This document shows positions 1 to 7,126 of a stretch of DNA of 8,345 bases, piece by piece. Origin of the DNA: Flavisolibacter sp. Lineage in GTDB: Bacteria; Bacteroidota; Bacteroidia; Chitinophagales; Chitinophagaceae. The DNA lies in the NCBI GenBank assembly GCA_025936195.1, contig JAICTW010000078.1:1-8345 (forward strand), in the 5' to 3' direction. The number at the start of each line of letters is the position of its first letter. Within the stretch, counting starts at the first letter, position 1. Below the pieces are notes generated by a model. That model was not told where the DNA came from. It worked only from the letters and a program-made list of their open reading frames with translations, and did not search any database. The position numbers and the translations under genes were made by a program.

Positions 1-609
1 AATATGTAAAGTATCTGCTGTTTCAATGTCGGCCGAATCTGTGCCTCCATAGTGTAAGATTAATGTACCAGTTTGTGCATCATCCGGAACTTTCACGACC
101 AATTGTGTTTGACTCTGGCTCACAAATGCAGTAACCGCTTTATTTCTGTTGAATGTTACTTTATCAACCCAACTCAAATAAGTGCCGTTGATGGTGACAT
201 TTGTTCCCGGACGGGCCTGGTTTGTAATTGATGCCACAGATACTTGAACGCCAAGGTTCAGTTGAGTTTTTGTTACGATACTGTCGCCAGTTGATAATCT
301 CAATGTCACATAACCTTTTTCTGCCGTTTCGGGCACAATCAATTTAATAAGGTCAGATGTTTGTGCTTTAAAATCTGCTTTATCAATAACAGCATTTATG
401 CCGGTAAACTTTATAGCCGTAACCTGACCAAGGTTCACACCTATAAAACGAAGAGTGTCCCCGATTTTTGCTCCGGTTGGGCCAAAGCTGTAAAGTGCCG
501 CTTTACCATTGTTTGGTTGATCATCTTTTTTATTGCACGAGATAAATACACCAATTGCCAGGGTAAAACAGATCAATGCAAGCAGCCGCTTATATGATAG
601 TTGTATCAT
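1..609 (-). CDS. IPT/TIG-domain surface lipoprotein, C-terminus cut by window edge
   Basis: The reverse strand is open from an ATG at 609 to position 1 without a stop, giving 203 residues; the C-terminus lies outside the window. Residues 1-25 form a lipoprotein signal peptide: basic YKR, a hydrophobic core, then FISC with the lipidated cysteine at position 25. The following NKKDD fits the Bacteroidota lipoprotein export signal that sends such proteins to the outer leaflet of the outer membrane. Two immunoglobulin-like TIG repeats can be made out: about 37-120 (AxxGDTLRFIGVNLGQV) and about 121-203 (ARPGTNVTINGTYLSWVDKVTF). Such repeats form the rigid stalk of surface glycan-binding proteins; a ligand-binding domain would be expected in the missing part. 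It follows the TIG lipoprotein at 644-1783 by 34 nt and is probably the fourth gene of the operon. A role in glycan capture is inferred from architecture and context. The start is supported by the signal peptide. Confidence 0.87.
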   Translation of the reverse strand, partial: MIQLSYKRLLALICFTLAIGVFISCNKKDDQPNNGKAALYSFGPTGAKIGDTLRFIGVNLGQVTAIKFTGINAVIDKADFKAQTSDLIKLIVPETAEKGYVTLRLSTGDSIVTKTQLNLGVQVSVASITNQARPGTNVTINGTYLSWVDKVTFNRNKAVTAFVSQSQTQLVVKVPDDAQTGTLILHYGGTDSADIETADTLHI

Positions 610-631
610 TTGTTTTGATTGAATACGTTAG

Positions 632-646
632 TAATGATTGTCATTA
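632..646 (-). other. Small perfect dyad overlapping the upstream gene's stop codon
   Basis: TAATGA-TTG-TCATTA is a perfect inverted repeat with 6-bp arms and a 3-nt loop. On the transcribed (minus) strand its first three bases are the TAA stop of the gene at 644-1783, and the ATG of the next gene lies 22 nt further on. No T-run follows it on the minus strand, so it is not a terminator for the operon. It could be a weak mRNA hairpin between the two cistrons or chance in AT-rich sequence. Confidence 0.35.
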
Positions 647-1783
647 TTTTTTAGGTACGATTCTGAGGTTGTCGAAGCACATGTCGGCATCAAAATCATC
701 ACCGCCAAAAACCAATATTCTTGACCAGTAACCACTTGGGCTGATCACAGGCTTATTATGATAAGCTGCCACCATATCTTCGAAAGGAATGGTGACTGTA
801 GCCCATTGACCTTTTGTATCGTAAGGCGGCTGCCAAACATATCCGTCGTTATCTTCCGCAGTTAAACCTACATTTAAAATAATCCTGCTTTTATTATATG
901 GCTTCAGCGTATTGATCTCGAACTTCACGTTGTAGTTTGCAGGATTCTGGATCGCATCATCAGGTATGTTTTTACTATGGTTTGGCATTGAGCTGGCTGG
1001 GCCTCCTGCCACCTCGGGTGCATCCCAGGCCCAGGCTTTCGTTTGCTTTTTAAAGCGATAATAACCACCGCTGATTTGCGCCGGATCACCGTTTGCAGGA
1101 TTAGGTGTGGCAACGTAATAAGTGCTCCACCATCCTTCGTTCGGATCACCATCAATGATATGATTTCTCGAATCTCTGAACCAGAAAGTAGATGTTGCTT
1201 CGCCAAAATTAGTTTTAACAGTGATTGGCCCAGGTTGCGCACCGGCAGGTACCTGAACTTGCAGCACCTGATCTTTCCTGGATACAATTGTACCAGTTAC
1301 GCCACCCGTGAAAGTAACAGTAAGCGGTTCATAAAAATAATTGCCATTGATGGTAGCTACGCCACCCTCATTTACAAATTCGCAATCCATACTGGTCACA
1401 ACGGGCTTGCTGATCTGCACCTGAAAATCATATAACAACTCGTAACCATTTTTGAAAACAATTTTTAGCTTATTGTTAACCGCCAAAGGAATTTGGCTGG
1501 GCACAGATACCAGAATTGTGGCATTGGTAATATAAGTAGGTGTTAAACGGGACTGTTGATCATTAAACCAAATTTCAACCGCATCTTTTAGATTGTTACC
1601 AACAATAGCAATCAACTGCCCTTGGCCAGCACCGATCAGCAAAGAATCCGATGATTCCGGTCTGGTAACTCTTACATAGCTAATGGAAGGTGTGCCAGTA
1701 TCGTCTTTTTTACACGAAACAAACATACTCACCACGCCTATTGTCATCAGCAAAATGAGTAAGCTTTTATTAAATGATTTCAT
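644..1783 (-). CDS. Surface glycan-binding lipoprotein (IPT/TIG domains plus SGBP-B-like C-terminal domain)
   Basis: This 379-residue protein starts at ATG 1783 and ends in TAA. Residues 1-24 are a lipoprotein signal (hydrophobic LLILLMTIGVVSM, then FVSC, lipidated Cys24) followed by KKDD, an outer-surface export signal. Two TIG-like beta-sandwich repeats follow, about 32-124 (GQGQLIAIVGNNLKDAVEIW) and 126-203 (NEGGVATINGNYF ... VPAGAQPGPITVKTNFGEA). From about 204 to the end is a jelly-roll-like region rich in aromatics (Trp218, 219, 251, 253, 317, 327, 353) ending FDNLRIVPKK. This resembles the C-terminal binding domain of SGBP-B proteins, first characterised in a xyloglucan PUL. The exposed tryptophans are candidate sugar-stacking residues, which is an inference. 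It lies 39 nt after the SusD gene and would hold polysaccharide at the surface for the SusC/D transporter. No catalytic motif is seen. The architecture is secure; the sugar bound is unknown. Confidence 0.92.
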   Translation of the reverse strand: MKSFNKSLLILLMTIGVVSMFVSCKKDDTGTPSISYVRVTRPESSDSLLIGAGQGQLIAIVGNNLKDAVEIWFNDQQSRLTPTYITNATILVSVPSQIPLAVNNKLKIVFKNGYELLYDFQVQISKPVVTSMDCEFVNEGGVATINGNYFYEPLTVTFTGGVTGTIVSRKDQVLQVQVPAGAQPGPITVKTNFGEATSTFWFRDSRNHIIDGDPNEGWWSTYYVATPNPANGDPAQISGGYYRFKKQTKAWAWDAPEVAGGPASSMPNHSKNIPDDAIQNPANYNVKFEINTLKPYNKSRIILNVGLTAEDNDGYVWQPPYDTKGQWATVTIPFEDMVAAYHNKPVISPSGYWSRILVFGGDDFDADMCFDNLRIVPKK

Positions 1784-1822
1784 TTGACTTTAATTTCTTT
1801 GTTTAAAAAAATAGTTAGTTGT

Positions 1823-3529
1823 TTAAGGATAGTCCACTGCAGGAGCCTGCAGGTTTGGAGCCTGCGACAATTCTATAGCTGGTATTGGCATCACGAAATT
1901 CCCTTCATTTGCAGTAATTGTCCTTGGTGAATACCAACTTGTCTTTGTAAATGTCCATTCTGTTGCATTAGCCGGATTCGATGTATTATTCGGTGTAACA
2001 GCAAACAACCCTCTGTCCTGTGAATTTAGAATTCCAAGAGCCTTTGTTGGATTCCAATAATGAAGGCTTACTATATCATACCAGGTCATCCCCTCCATTG
2101 CAAACTCTTTGAATCTCTCGTTTAATACAGCATCCAATGTTAATGGCCCATTTGCATTCGAACCAGAAATTGTCCATGCCGGTAAGCCTGCTCTTTGATG
2201 CACTTTATTAAAGTAGGCTATTGCGGTTGCATCTGTCGTAGAAAGATTGTTGCCTATGGCTGCTTCTGCATAAATCAGATACATTTCTGCAAGACGCATC
2301 ATGTAGGTATCGTTGGGATAATGTTGTGAAGAGGCATTCGCTCCAAGATCATCAGGCCCACCAATAACATATTTTTTAATAGCTACATAGTTATTATCGC
2401 CTGCAACATATGGATAAACAAACGGCGTTTTATCGCTTTTCTTGGTCATGTAAGGATAAGAAAAGCCGGGCAACATAAAAGTGGCATGTAAACGCTGGTC
2501 TATCGTTCTTCCTTTTAAACTACCGTCAGGTTGAGGGTTAAAACCATCGTAGAGGCTAAGTATCCACCAGGTCGCTCCTTTGGAACCACCCCAGCCGCTA
2601 TATGCAATTTCACCACTATAAGCAATAGGCTCAGGCATACTGTTGGATACTCCCCAGCCGTTTGAGAAAACCCATTGCAACTCAAACAAGGATTCACTGT
2701 TATTGTCGTAGTGGTATCCTGTCTTTTCATCCCACTTGAAAAGATCTTCGTAGTTATCTAATAATTTATACTCGCTATTATTAATCACATCTGCAGCAAA
2801 ATATTTTGCACTGTCCAAGAATTCCTGCTTTCTTGCACCGCCATTAGATTCAACCCCAGCCCTTGTAAGATAGAAACGAGCCAACATACCTTCTGCAGAC
2901 CATTTGGTAACTCTTCCAGGCTGACTAACTGTTGCAGGAAGATCAGCAGCAGCAGCTCTCATTTCTCTTGTAATAAAGCGCCAAACACTGGATACCGTAT
3001 TCCTGCGTATGGTTGTGTCGTTCAGGTGCTCGAGATTATTTTCGATTATGGGAACAGGTCCCCAGTTCATTACCAGATAGCGGTATGCTACTGCTCTCAT
3101 GAACCGGGCTTCTGCAATGGCTGTCTTCTTGACCTGAGGAGAAACAGCCTCACCTGCAAAGCGGTTTATGTTATAAATAGCAAGGTTGGACTGCGCAACT
3201 ACGTTGTAGAAAGCACGCCATGCATTTTGATTATACTGATTGTCAGGAGTGGTATTAAATTTAGAATTCGCATTATCATACCAGGCGTCGAAAGCATCGC
3301 CTCCCCTGAAATCACCAAGTTGCCATGAAGCCGCGTCATTATAGTCAAACCATACGGTACTATAAAGTGGAGCTGTAGCCGCCATAACCTGATCATCGGT
3401 CTTATAAAAATTGGCATCTGTTATAGAGCTCAATGGTGGCCTATCCAGAAAATTTTTTTTACAACTTGAGAGTGTTGCAGCAGCCAGCAATACTCCAAGA
3501 AAATAAATCGTTCGTTTCATCTTATTCAT
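1823..3529 (-). CDS. SusD/RagB-family glycan-binding outer-membrane lipoprotein
   Basis: This is the surface lid subunit of a SusC/SusD importer, 568 residues from ATG 3529. The N-terminus (MNKMKRTIYFLGVLLA...LSSC) is a lipoprotein signal with lipidated Cys23, followed by KKNFLDRPP, the typical SusD beginning. The SusD-like N-terminal TPR region carries the family motif ARFMRAVAYRYL...NWGPVPI at about 141-161. The C-terminal SusD/RagB region carries MMRLAEMYLIYAEAA and LNERFKEFAMEGMTWYDIVSL. Start choice: the frame stays open upstream to a TTG at 3601, but that would put a non-signal stretch before the lipobox and overlap susC by about 60 nt. ATG 3529 leaves a 10-nt gap and follows TTGTTAAA. 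An in-frame ATG at 3520 (MKRTIYF) is nearly as good. The glycan is not identifiable from sequence alone. The family call is very secure. Confidence 0.97.
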   Translation of the reverse strand: MNKMKRTIYFLGVLLAAATLSSCKKNFLDRPPLSSITDANFYKTDDQVMAATAPLYSTVWFDYNDAASWQLGDFRGGDAFDAWYDNANSKFNTTPDNQYNQNAWRAFYNVVAQSNLAIYNINRFAGEAVSPQVKKTAIAEARFMRAVAYRYLVMNWGPVPIIENNLEHLNDTTIRRNTVSSVWRFITREMRAAAADLPATVSQPGRVTKWSAEGMLARFYLTRAGVESNGGARKQEFLDSAKYFAADVINNSEYKLLDNYEDLFKWDEKTGYHYDNNSESLFELQWVFSNGWGVSNSMPEPIAYSGEIAYSGWGGSKGATWWILSLYDGFNPQPDGSLKGRTIDQRLHATFMLPGFSYPYMTKKSDKTPFVYPYVAGDNNYVAIKKYVIGGPDDLGANASSQHYPNDTYMMRLAEMYLIYAEAAIGNNLSTTDATAIAYFNKVHQRAGLPAWTISGSNANGPLTLDAVLNERFKEFAMEGMTWYDIVSLHYWNPTKALGILNSQDRGLFAVTPNNTSNPANATEWTFTKTSWYSPRTITANEGNFVMPIPAIELSQAPNLQAPAVDYP

Positions 3530-3539
3530 TTTAACAAGT

Positions 3540-6500
3540 TTAGAAATTAACACTGATTGATGCTGTATACATTGGCGTAATAGGATAACGGCCAAAGTCA
3601 ATGCCTATGGCCTGGTTACCACCGTTAACGCCGCCCTGTGCACCCATTCCAACGTAAGCTCCTATTTCAGGATCATAGCCAGTGTACTTGGTGAATGTGT
3701 AAATATTCTGTACCCCGATAGTAGCTCTTGCACCTTTAATTACTTTGGTATAACCTAAATATTTAGCAGGTACATTATAGCTAAGAGAGATGTTTTTTAT
3801 TCTTAAATAAGAGCCATCCTCCATGAATCTGTCGGTGATTTTTCCAAAGTTATTATCACTTGAAATGGTGTTGTTGGAAATGCGTGGTACTCTTGTTTGA
3901 GGATTTGCCAGCGCAGGACTTCCATTCGCATCTGTAGTAAGCTTTGCATAATCCATTGCTTTCACCAGCAAGTTGCGACTAAGATTGATGTTATTTGGAT
4001 TACTTGCTTCTGCTGCGATATAATTATAAACATCGTTGCCATACGTTCCTATAATAAGGATGCTCAGATCAAATCCTTTATAGGAGAAGGTATTGGTAAA
4101 ACCACCCGTTAACTTAGGCCAGGGGTTACCAATAATTGTAAAATCGTTCTGGTCAATTTTTCCATCACCGTTGATATCTTTATATTTTACATCACCAACC
4201 CAAATGCCCGTTTGTGGGTCAACAGCAACTCTGTTTCCGGCACCATCAACTGGAACAGCACTTTTTGAAATTTCATCAACAGACTGGAAGAGACCTTCCT
4301 CAATATAGCCCATGAACAGCCAAGGCTGCTGACCTACATAAGAACGTTGTGTCCAGTTGTTCATCCACCATGATGTTCTTGAAACAAAAGGAGTTCCTTG
4401 ATACAATTCATCAACTGTTGTTTTGAAATGAGAAAGATTTAAGTTTGATTCCCATCTAAAGTTTTTGGTATTGATATTTGTCGTAACAAAAGTCAAGTTC
4501 CATCCCTTGGTGTTTAATGCACCGGCATTTACCAATGGAGGGCTCATTGAACCAACACCATTTGTACCCATGTACCAGGGAAGAATAGCGTTCAGTATCA
4601 GATTGCTTGTTTTCTTTACGTAGTAATCAGCTTCAACTGTAATCCTGTTTTTCAACAATCCCAAATTCAAACCAACATTATTTGTTTTTGTCTCCTCCCA
4701 CTGTAAGTCTGGATTGGTAAATGTTGAAGGCAAAAAACCAGTTCTGAGGCCTGTGGCGTAGTTATTCATAGAAGCGTAAATACCAGAGCCGGGGCCCTGG
4801 TTACCAGTAAATCCGAATTCATAGCGCAATTTCAATTCACTGATAGCAGGGATATTGAAAAACTTCTCACGGCTTAGCCTCCATGCTGCAGAAACAGAAG
4901 GGAAAGAGCCCCATCTTTTGTTTTGTCCGAAGTTTGGCGAACCATCCCGTCTGTAAGTTCCTGTTACTAAATAACGGTTATCATAATTGTAGTTCAACCT
5001 CCCAAGATAAGATTCCATCGCCCATGGGTAAGTGCCTCCGCCGTTCGTCGCTGATTTTTCGTCACCGGCATTTACGTCAAATATGGTATTGGTAAGAAAC
5101 CCTGTTCTTCCTACAGACAAAGCCTGATATTGCGATTCCTGGGATTCATGGCTTGCCATTACATCAATATTGTGCTTACCTATCTGCTTCGTATATTCAG
5201 CTAATTCATTCCAGTTCCAGTACCAGCTTTGATAAGATCCCGTTTGAAGAGAAGCTATAAGGTTGTTGTGCCACTGATCAAGATTAAAAGTAGGCGTATA
5301 ATAAGTGGAAAGTCCGTTCCCTACAGTACCGTTAAAGGAACTTCTGATAGATAATCCTTTAAATGGATTTATGCCAACATTCAAACCACCCAAAAACTGC
5401 CTTTTCATGTTTGTATTAGTAATAAGATTGGCAAGAGCTACGGGATTGATGGGAGCATACTGGCCTGCACCATTCACAGGATCACTGCTTCCATAGGTTC
5501 CATTTAAATTATAAACCGGTATTTGAGGGGTGAGTCTTAATGCATTTGCAATAAGAGGACTTTGAGCATCGCCATAGTTTGTAGCGGTCAGGTTTTCCTT
5601 AGTTTGATTAAAACTAAGATTAGCACTGATTGATGCCCATTCACGAGGCTTATTGTCCAGATTTAAACGAAAACCGTAACGATCAAATCCGGATCCCAAT
5701 GCAACGCCTTCCTGATTCAAATATTCACCGGACATATAGTATGTCGTATTGTTGCTTCCACCACTAAAATTCAACTGGTGTTTTTGCATGGCAGCGTTAT
5801 TGAACAATTCTCTTTGCCAGTCAGTTCCAGCACCAAGAAGAGTAGGATCTAGAAATTCAGCAGGAGTTGTTCCTCCGGCAATACCATGATATTCTTTCAC
5901 CATCTGTGCATATTGACTCAAATTCATAACGGCCAAATGCTTTGGAGGAGTTTGCAGGTTATACTGATAAGAATAATTGATCTTAACGTCTCCCGCCTTA
6001 CCACGTTTTGTTGTAATTAACACTACACCATTCGATGCACGGGAACCGTAAATTGCAGTTGCAGATGGTCCTTGCAGAATCTGAATATCGTCGATATCAG
6101 AAGGGTTCAATCCCGATAAAGGATTAGAAGTACTGGAAGTACCATAGGATACATCTGAACTCTCTTGAATTTGAACTCCGTCTATAACATATAAGGGCTG
6201 CGTGGCAGTGAGTGAACTGATGCCGCGAATGTTCACTGACATACCACCACCCGGCTGACCAGAATTCTGGGTTACATAAACACCGGCGGCGCGGCCTTGA
6301 ATGGCCTGTTCAACCGTGGTGTTTACTGTTTTTTCAATGTCTTTAGCAGAAACCGAAGTTTGTGCAGTGGTCAGGTTGGCTCTTCTTGCCCTACCATAAC
6401 CTACTACCACCACGTCGCTCATAGAATTAGCGGTTGGTGTTAAAGCAGCATTGATCATATCGCTGCTTCCGATGGCAATTTCGCGGTTTTGCATACCAAC

Positions 6501-6728
6501 ATAGGAAATCACCAAAGTGTTTCCATTCGCTGGCACCGTAATCGTGAACTTGCCGGTTACATCTGTAGTCGTTGCGATTTTGGTACCCTTTACAGCAACA
6601 GTGGCACCAACCAATGGTGTTTGCTTGTCGTCTGTAACTGTTCCTGAAATTTTTCGTTGTGCAAATGAAATTGTAAATGTTAGTGCTGCTAAAAGCAGCA
6701 ATAGCAGTCTCGGAAGGATTCTCCTCAT
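3540..6728 (-). CDS. SusC/RagA-family TonB-linked outer-membrane transporter
   Basis: This 1062-residue protein imports glycan fragments across the outer membrane using TonB energy, in complex with the SusD protein encoded 10 nt downstream. Residues 1-23 are a signal peptide (MRRILPRLLLLLLAA...SFA, cleavage before Gln24). Residues about 27-97 are a carboxypeptidase-regulatory-like beta domain (ISGTVTDDKQTPLVGATVAV ... GKFTITVP). DVVVVGYGR at 105-113 is the usual TonB-box-like segment. The plug domain follows, with QAIQGRAAGVYVTQNSG, NIRGISS and the SusC signature YVIDGV at 180-185. The rest is a beta barrel containing the common DINGDGKIDQND calcium-loop-like motif (851-862) and ending in ISVNF, whose terminal phenylalanine suits barrel assembly. 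No FecR-interacting STN domain precedes the plug, so anti-sigma signalling is not indicated. Start: the frame runs up to a TTG at 6788, but ATG 6728 begins a clean signal peptide. The length is normal and no damage is seen. Confidence 0.98.
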   Translation of the reverse strand: MRRILPRLLLLLLAALTFTISFAQRKISGTVTDDKQTPLVGATVAVKGTKIATTTDVTGKFTITVPANGNTLVISYVGMQNREIAIGSSDMINAALTPTANSMSDVVVVGYGRARRANLTTAQTSVSAKDIEKTVNTTVEQAIQGRAAGVYVTQNSGQPGGGMSVNIRGISSLTATQPLYVIDGVQIQESSDVSYGTSSTSNPLSGLNPSDIDDIQILQGPSATAIYGSRASNGVVLITTKRGKAGDVKINYSYQYNLQTPPKHLAVMNLSQYAQMVKEYHGIAGGTTPAEFLDPTLLGAGTDWQRELFNNAAMQKHQLNFSGGSNNTTYYMSGEYLNQEGVALGSGFDRYGFRLNLDNKPREWASISANLSFNQTKENLTATNYGDAQSPLIANALRLTPQIPVYNLNGTYGSSDPVNGAGQYAPINPVALANLITNTNMKRQFLGGLNVGINPFKGLSIRSSFNGTVGNGLSTYYTPTFNLDQWHNNLIASLQTGSYQSWYWNWNELAEYTKQIGKHNIDVMASHESQESQYQALSVGRTGFLTNTIFDVNAGDEKSATNGGGTYPWAMESYLGRLNYNYDNRYLVTGTYRRDGSPNFGQNKRWGSFPSVSAAWRLSREKFFNIPAISELKLRYEFGFTGNQGPGSGIYASMNNYATGLRTGFLPSTFTNPDLQWEETKTNNVGLNLGLLKNRITVEADYYVKKTSNLILNAILPWYMGTNGVGSMSPPLVNAGALNTKGWNLTFVTTNINTKNFRWESNLNLSHFKTTVDELYQGTPFVSRTSWWMNNWTQRSYVGQQPWLFMGYIEEGLFQSVDEISKSAVPVDGAGNRVAVDPQTGIWVGDVKYKDINGDGKIDQNDFTIIGNPWPKLTGGFTNTFSYKGFDLSILIIGTYGNDVYNYIAAEASNPNNINLSRNLLVKAMDYAKLTTDANGSPALANPQTRVPRISNNTISSDNNFGKITDRFMEDGSYLRIKNISLSYNVPAKYLGYTKVIKGARATIGVQNIYTFTKYTGYDPEIGAYVGMGAQGGVNGGNQAIGIDFGRYPITPMYTASISVNF

Positions 6729-6747
6729 ACAGCAGATTTTAAAAATT

Positions 6748-6763
6748 AATCGAATAATCGAAT
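6748..6763. repeat. Perfect tandem 8-bp direct repeat upstream of susC
   Basis: AATCGAAT occurs twice back to back (ATTCGATT twice on the transcribed minus strand), 20-35 nt upstream of the susC ATG. This is probably inside the mRNA leader. AATCG is also the core of the inverted repeat at 6786-6852, so it may be a further regulator contact. That link is inference. Confidence 0.7.
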
Positions 6764-6785
6764 TTAAGACGGGTTTTTTAAAATT

Positions 6786-6852
6786 CAATCGGTTGCATAA
6801 TTTTTTTTAATAAATCCCGATTTGAGTTTTATTATCAGTATGCAAACGATTG
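6786..6852. repeat. 14-bp near-perfect inverted repeat, candidate operator pair
   Basis: The left arm at 6786-6799 reads CAATCGGTTGCATA. The right arm at 6839-6852, read on the minus strand, is CAATCGTTTGCATA. The arms match at 13 of 14 positions, are separated by 39 nt, and their centres are 53 bp apart, close to five helical turns, which would place both on one DNA face. They lie 58-71 and 111-124 nt upstream of the susC start. This suits binding sites for the divergently encoded AraC-type protein or another regulator. A long-range mRNA stem is an alternative if transcription begins further upstream. The repeat is seen directly; its function is inferred. Confidence 0.6.
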
Positions 6853-6925
6853 TTCCAAATAATATTTTCTCATATTGGCAAAGCCAGTCCGTCAAAATTA
6901 TTTTTTATTCCAGTGCAATAATGAT

Positions 6926-6939
6926 ACTTTTTTATCAAT
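6926..6939 (+). repeat. ACTTTTTTA-TCAAT motif, copy 1
   Basis: The 9-mer ACTTTTTTA (6926-6934) is followed immediately by TCAAT (6935-6939). The same two elements recur in the same order at 7070-7087 and 7091-7109, with spacers of 4 and 5 nt. It also overlaps a small TGATA/TATCA dyad (6922-6937, 5-bp arms). Confidence 0.35.
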
Positions 6940-6957
6940 GTGGTATATTTTTTTGGG

Positions 6958-6980
6958 ATGATTTCAATCATAAAATGATT
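6958..6980. repeat. Alternating ATGATT / AATCAT / ATGATT half-site cluster
   Basis: ATGATT (6958-6963), AATCAT (6966-6971) and ATGATT (6975-6980) follow one another with 2- and 3-nt spacers. AATCAT is the exact reverse complement of ATGATT, so the run contains two overlapping palindromes sharing the middle element. Either a protein-binding array or alternative small hairpins would explain it, as would chance in AT-rich DNA. Confidence 0.45.
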
Positions 6981-6999
6981 AGATGCTACTCACATCTAA
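6979..6999. repeat. Perfect 7-bp inverted repeat with 7-nt loop
   Basis: TTAGATG (6979-6985) and CATCTAA (6993-6999) are exact reverse complements around the loop CTACTCA. The dyad shares two bases with the preceding ATGATT element, so the two could form mutually exclusive structures if transcribed. It lies about 130 nt upstream of the regulator's ATG. No T-run follows, so it is not a typical terminator; an operator is the more natural reading. Confidence 0.5.
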
Positions 7000-7069
7000 A
7001 AATAAACTGAGCTGAGAATACTTACCACAAAGGCTTTCCTCTACTCTTATTTTATTGTACCCAATTAAT

Positions 7070-7112
7070 ACTTTTTTAATTTTCAATTACACTTTTTTAT
7101 ACCTTCAATCAC
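7070..7112 (+). repeat. Imperfect tandem duplication (21/22-nt units) just upstream of the regulator gene
   Basis: Unit 1 (7070-7090) and unit 2 (7091-7112) both begin ACTTTTTTA and end TTCAAT-x-AC, with a 1-nt length difference in the middle. The second unit ends 14 nt before the ATG of the AraC-type gene. AraC-family proteins classically bind direct repeats about 21 bp apart, so this could be an autoregulatory site or part of the leader. The repeat is seen; its role is inferred. Confidence 0.5.
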
Positions 7113-7126
7113 TCATATTGCTCTGT

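Larger units (their letters stand above)
6729..7126. promoter_or_regulatory. Divergent susC / AraC-regulator intergenic region
   Basis: This 398-bp gene-free stretch separates two outward-facing genes and must hold the promoter of the susC operon (minus) and that of the regulator (plus). It is strongly AT-rich, with an 8-T run at 6801-6808. I looked on both strands for the Bacteroidota promoter pattern (TTTG near -33, TAnnTTTG near -7) and found no clean match at proper spacing. The nearest on the minus strand is TTTG at 6882-6879 with TATTATTTG at 6864-6856, one base too long in the -7 box and too closely spaced. Repeats listed separately are concentrated here. Short frames, such as a TTG-initiated one at 6822-7010, have no coding character. 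Confidence 0.75.

Noticed and set aside
361..597. Plus-strand open frame opposite the left-edge lipoprotein
   Set aside because: It lies wholly antisense to a gene with a clear lipoprotein signal and TIG repeats and has no recognisable features.
851..1435. Overlapping open frames on both strands inside the TIG lipoprotein gene
   Set aside because: These are shadows of the real 644-1783 gene; their translations show no domain or composition of a real protein.
3530..3601. Extension of the SusD gene to an upstream TTG overlapping susC
   Set aside because: The extra residues lack signal-peptide character and would bury the lipoprotein signal; ATG 3529 gives a normal lipoprotein start without overlap.
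6729..6788. Extension of susC to a TTG at 6788
   Set aside because: The added 20 residues precede a complete signal peptide that starts at ATG 6728; no family member needs them.
6856..6882. Bacteroidota-type promoter for susC (TTTG ... TATTATTTG on the minus strand)
   Set aside because: The -7 element has one base too many and the spacing to the TTTG is several bases short of the consensus, so it is not called as a promoter.
6822..7010. 62-codon TTG-initiated frame in the divergent intergenic region
   Set aside because: Low-complexity AT-rich translation, no family resemblance and no plausible start context; the region is better explained as regulatory.
7055..7126. Extension of the AraC-type gene to a TTG at 7055
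   Set aside because: The added residues are a translation of T-rich leader containing the tandem repeats; the family-like sequence begins at ATG 7127.
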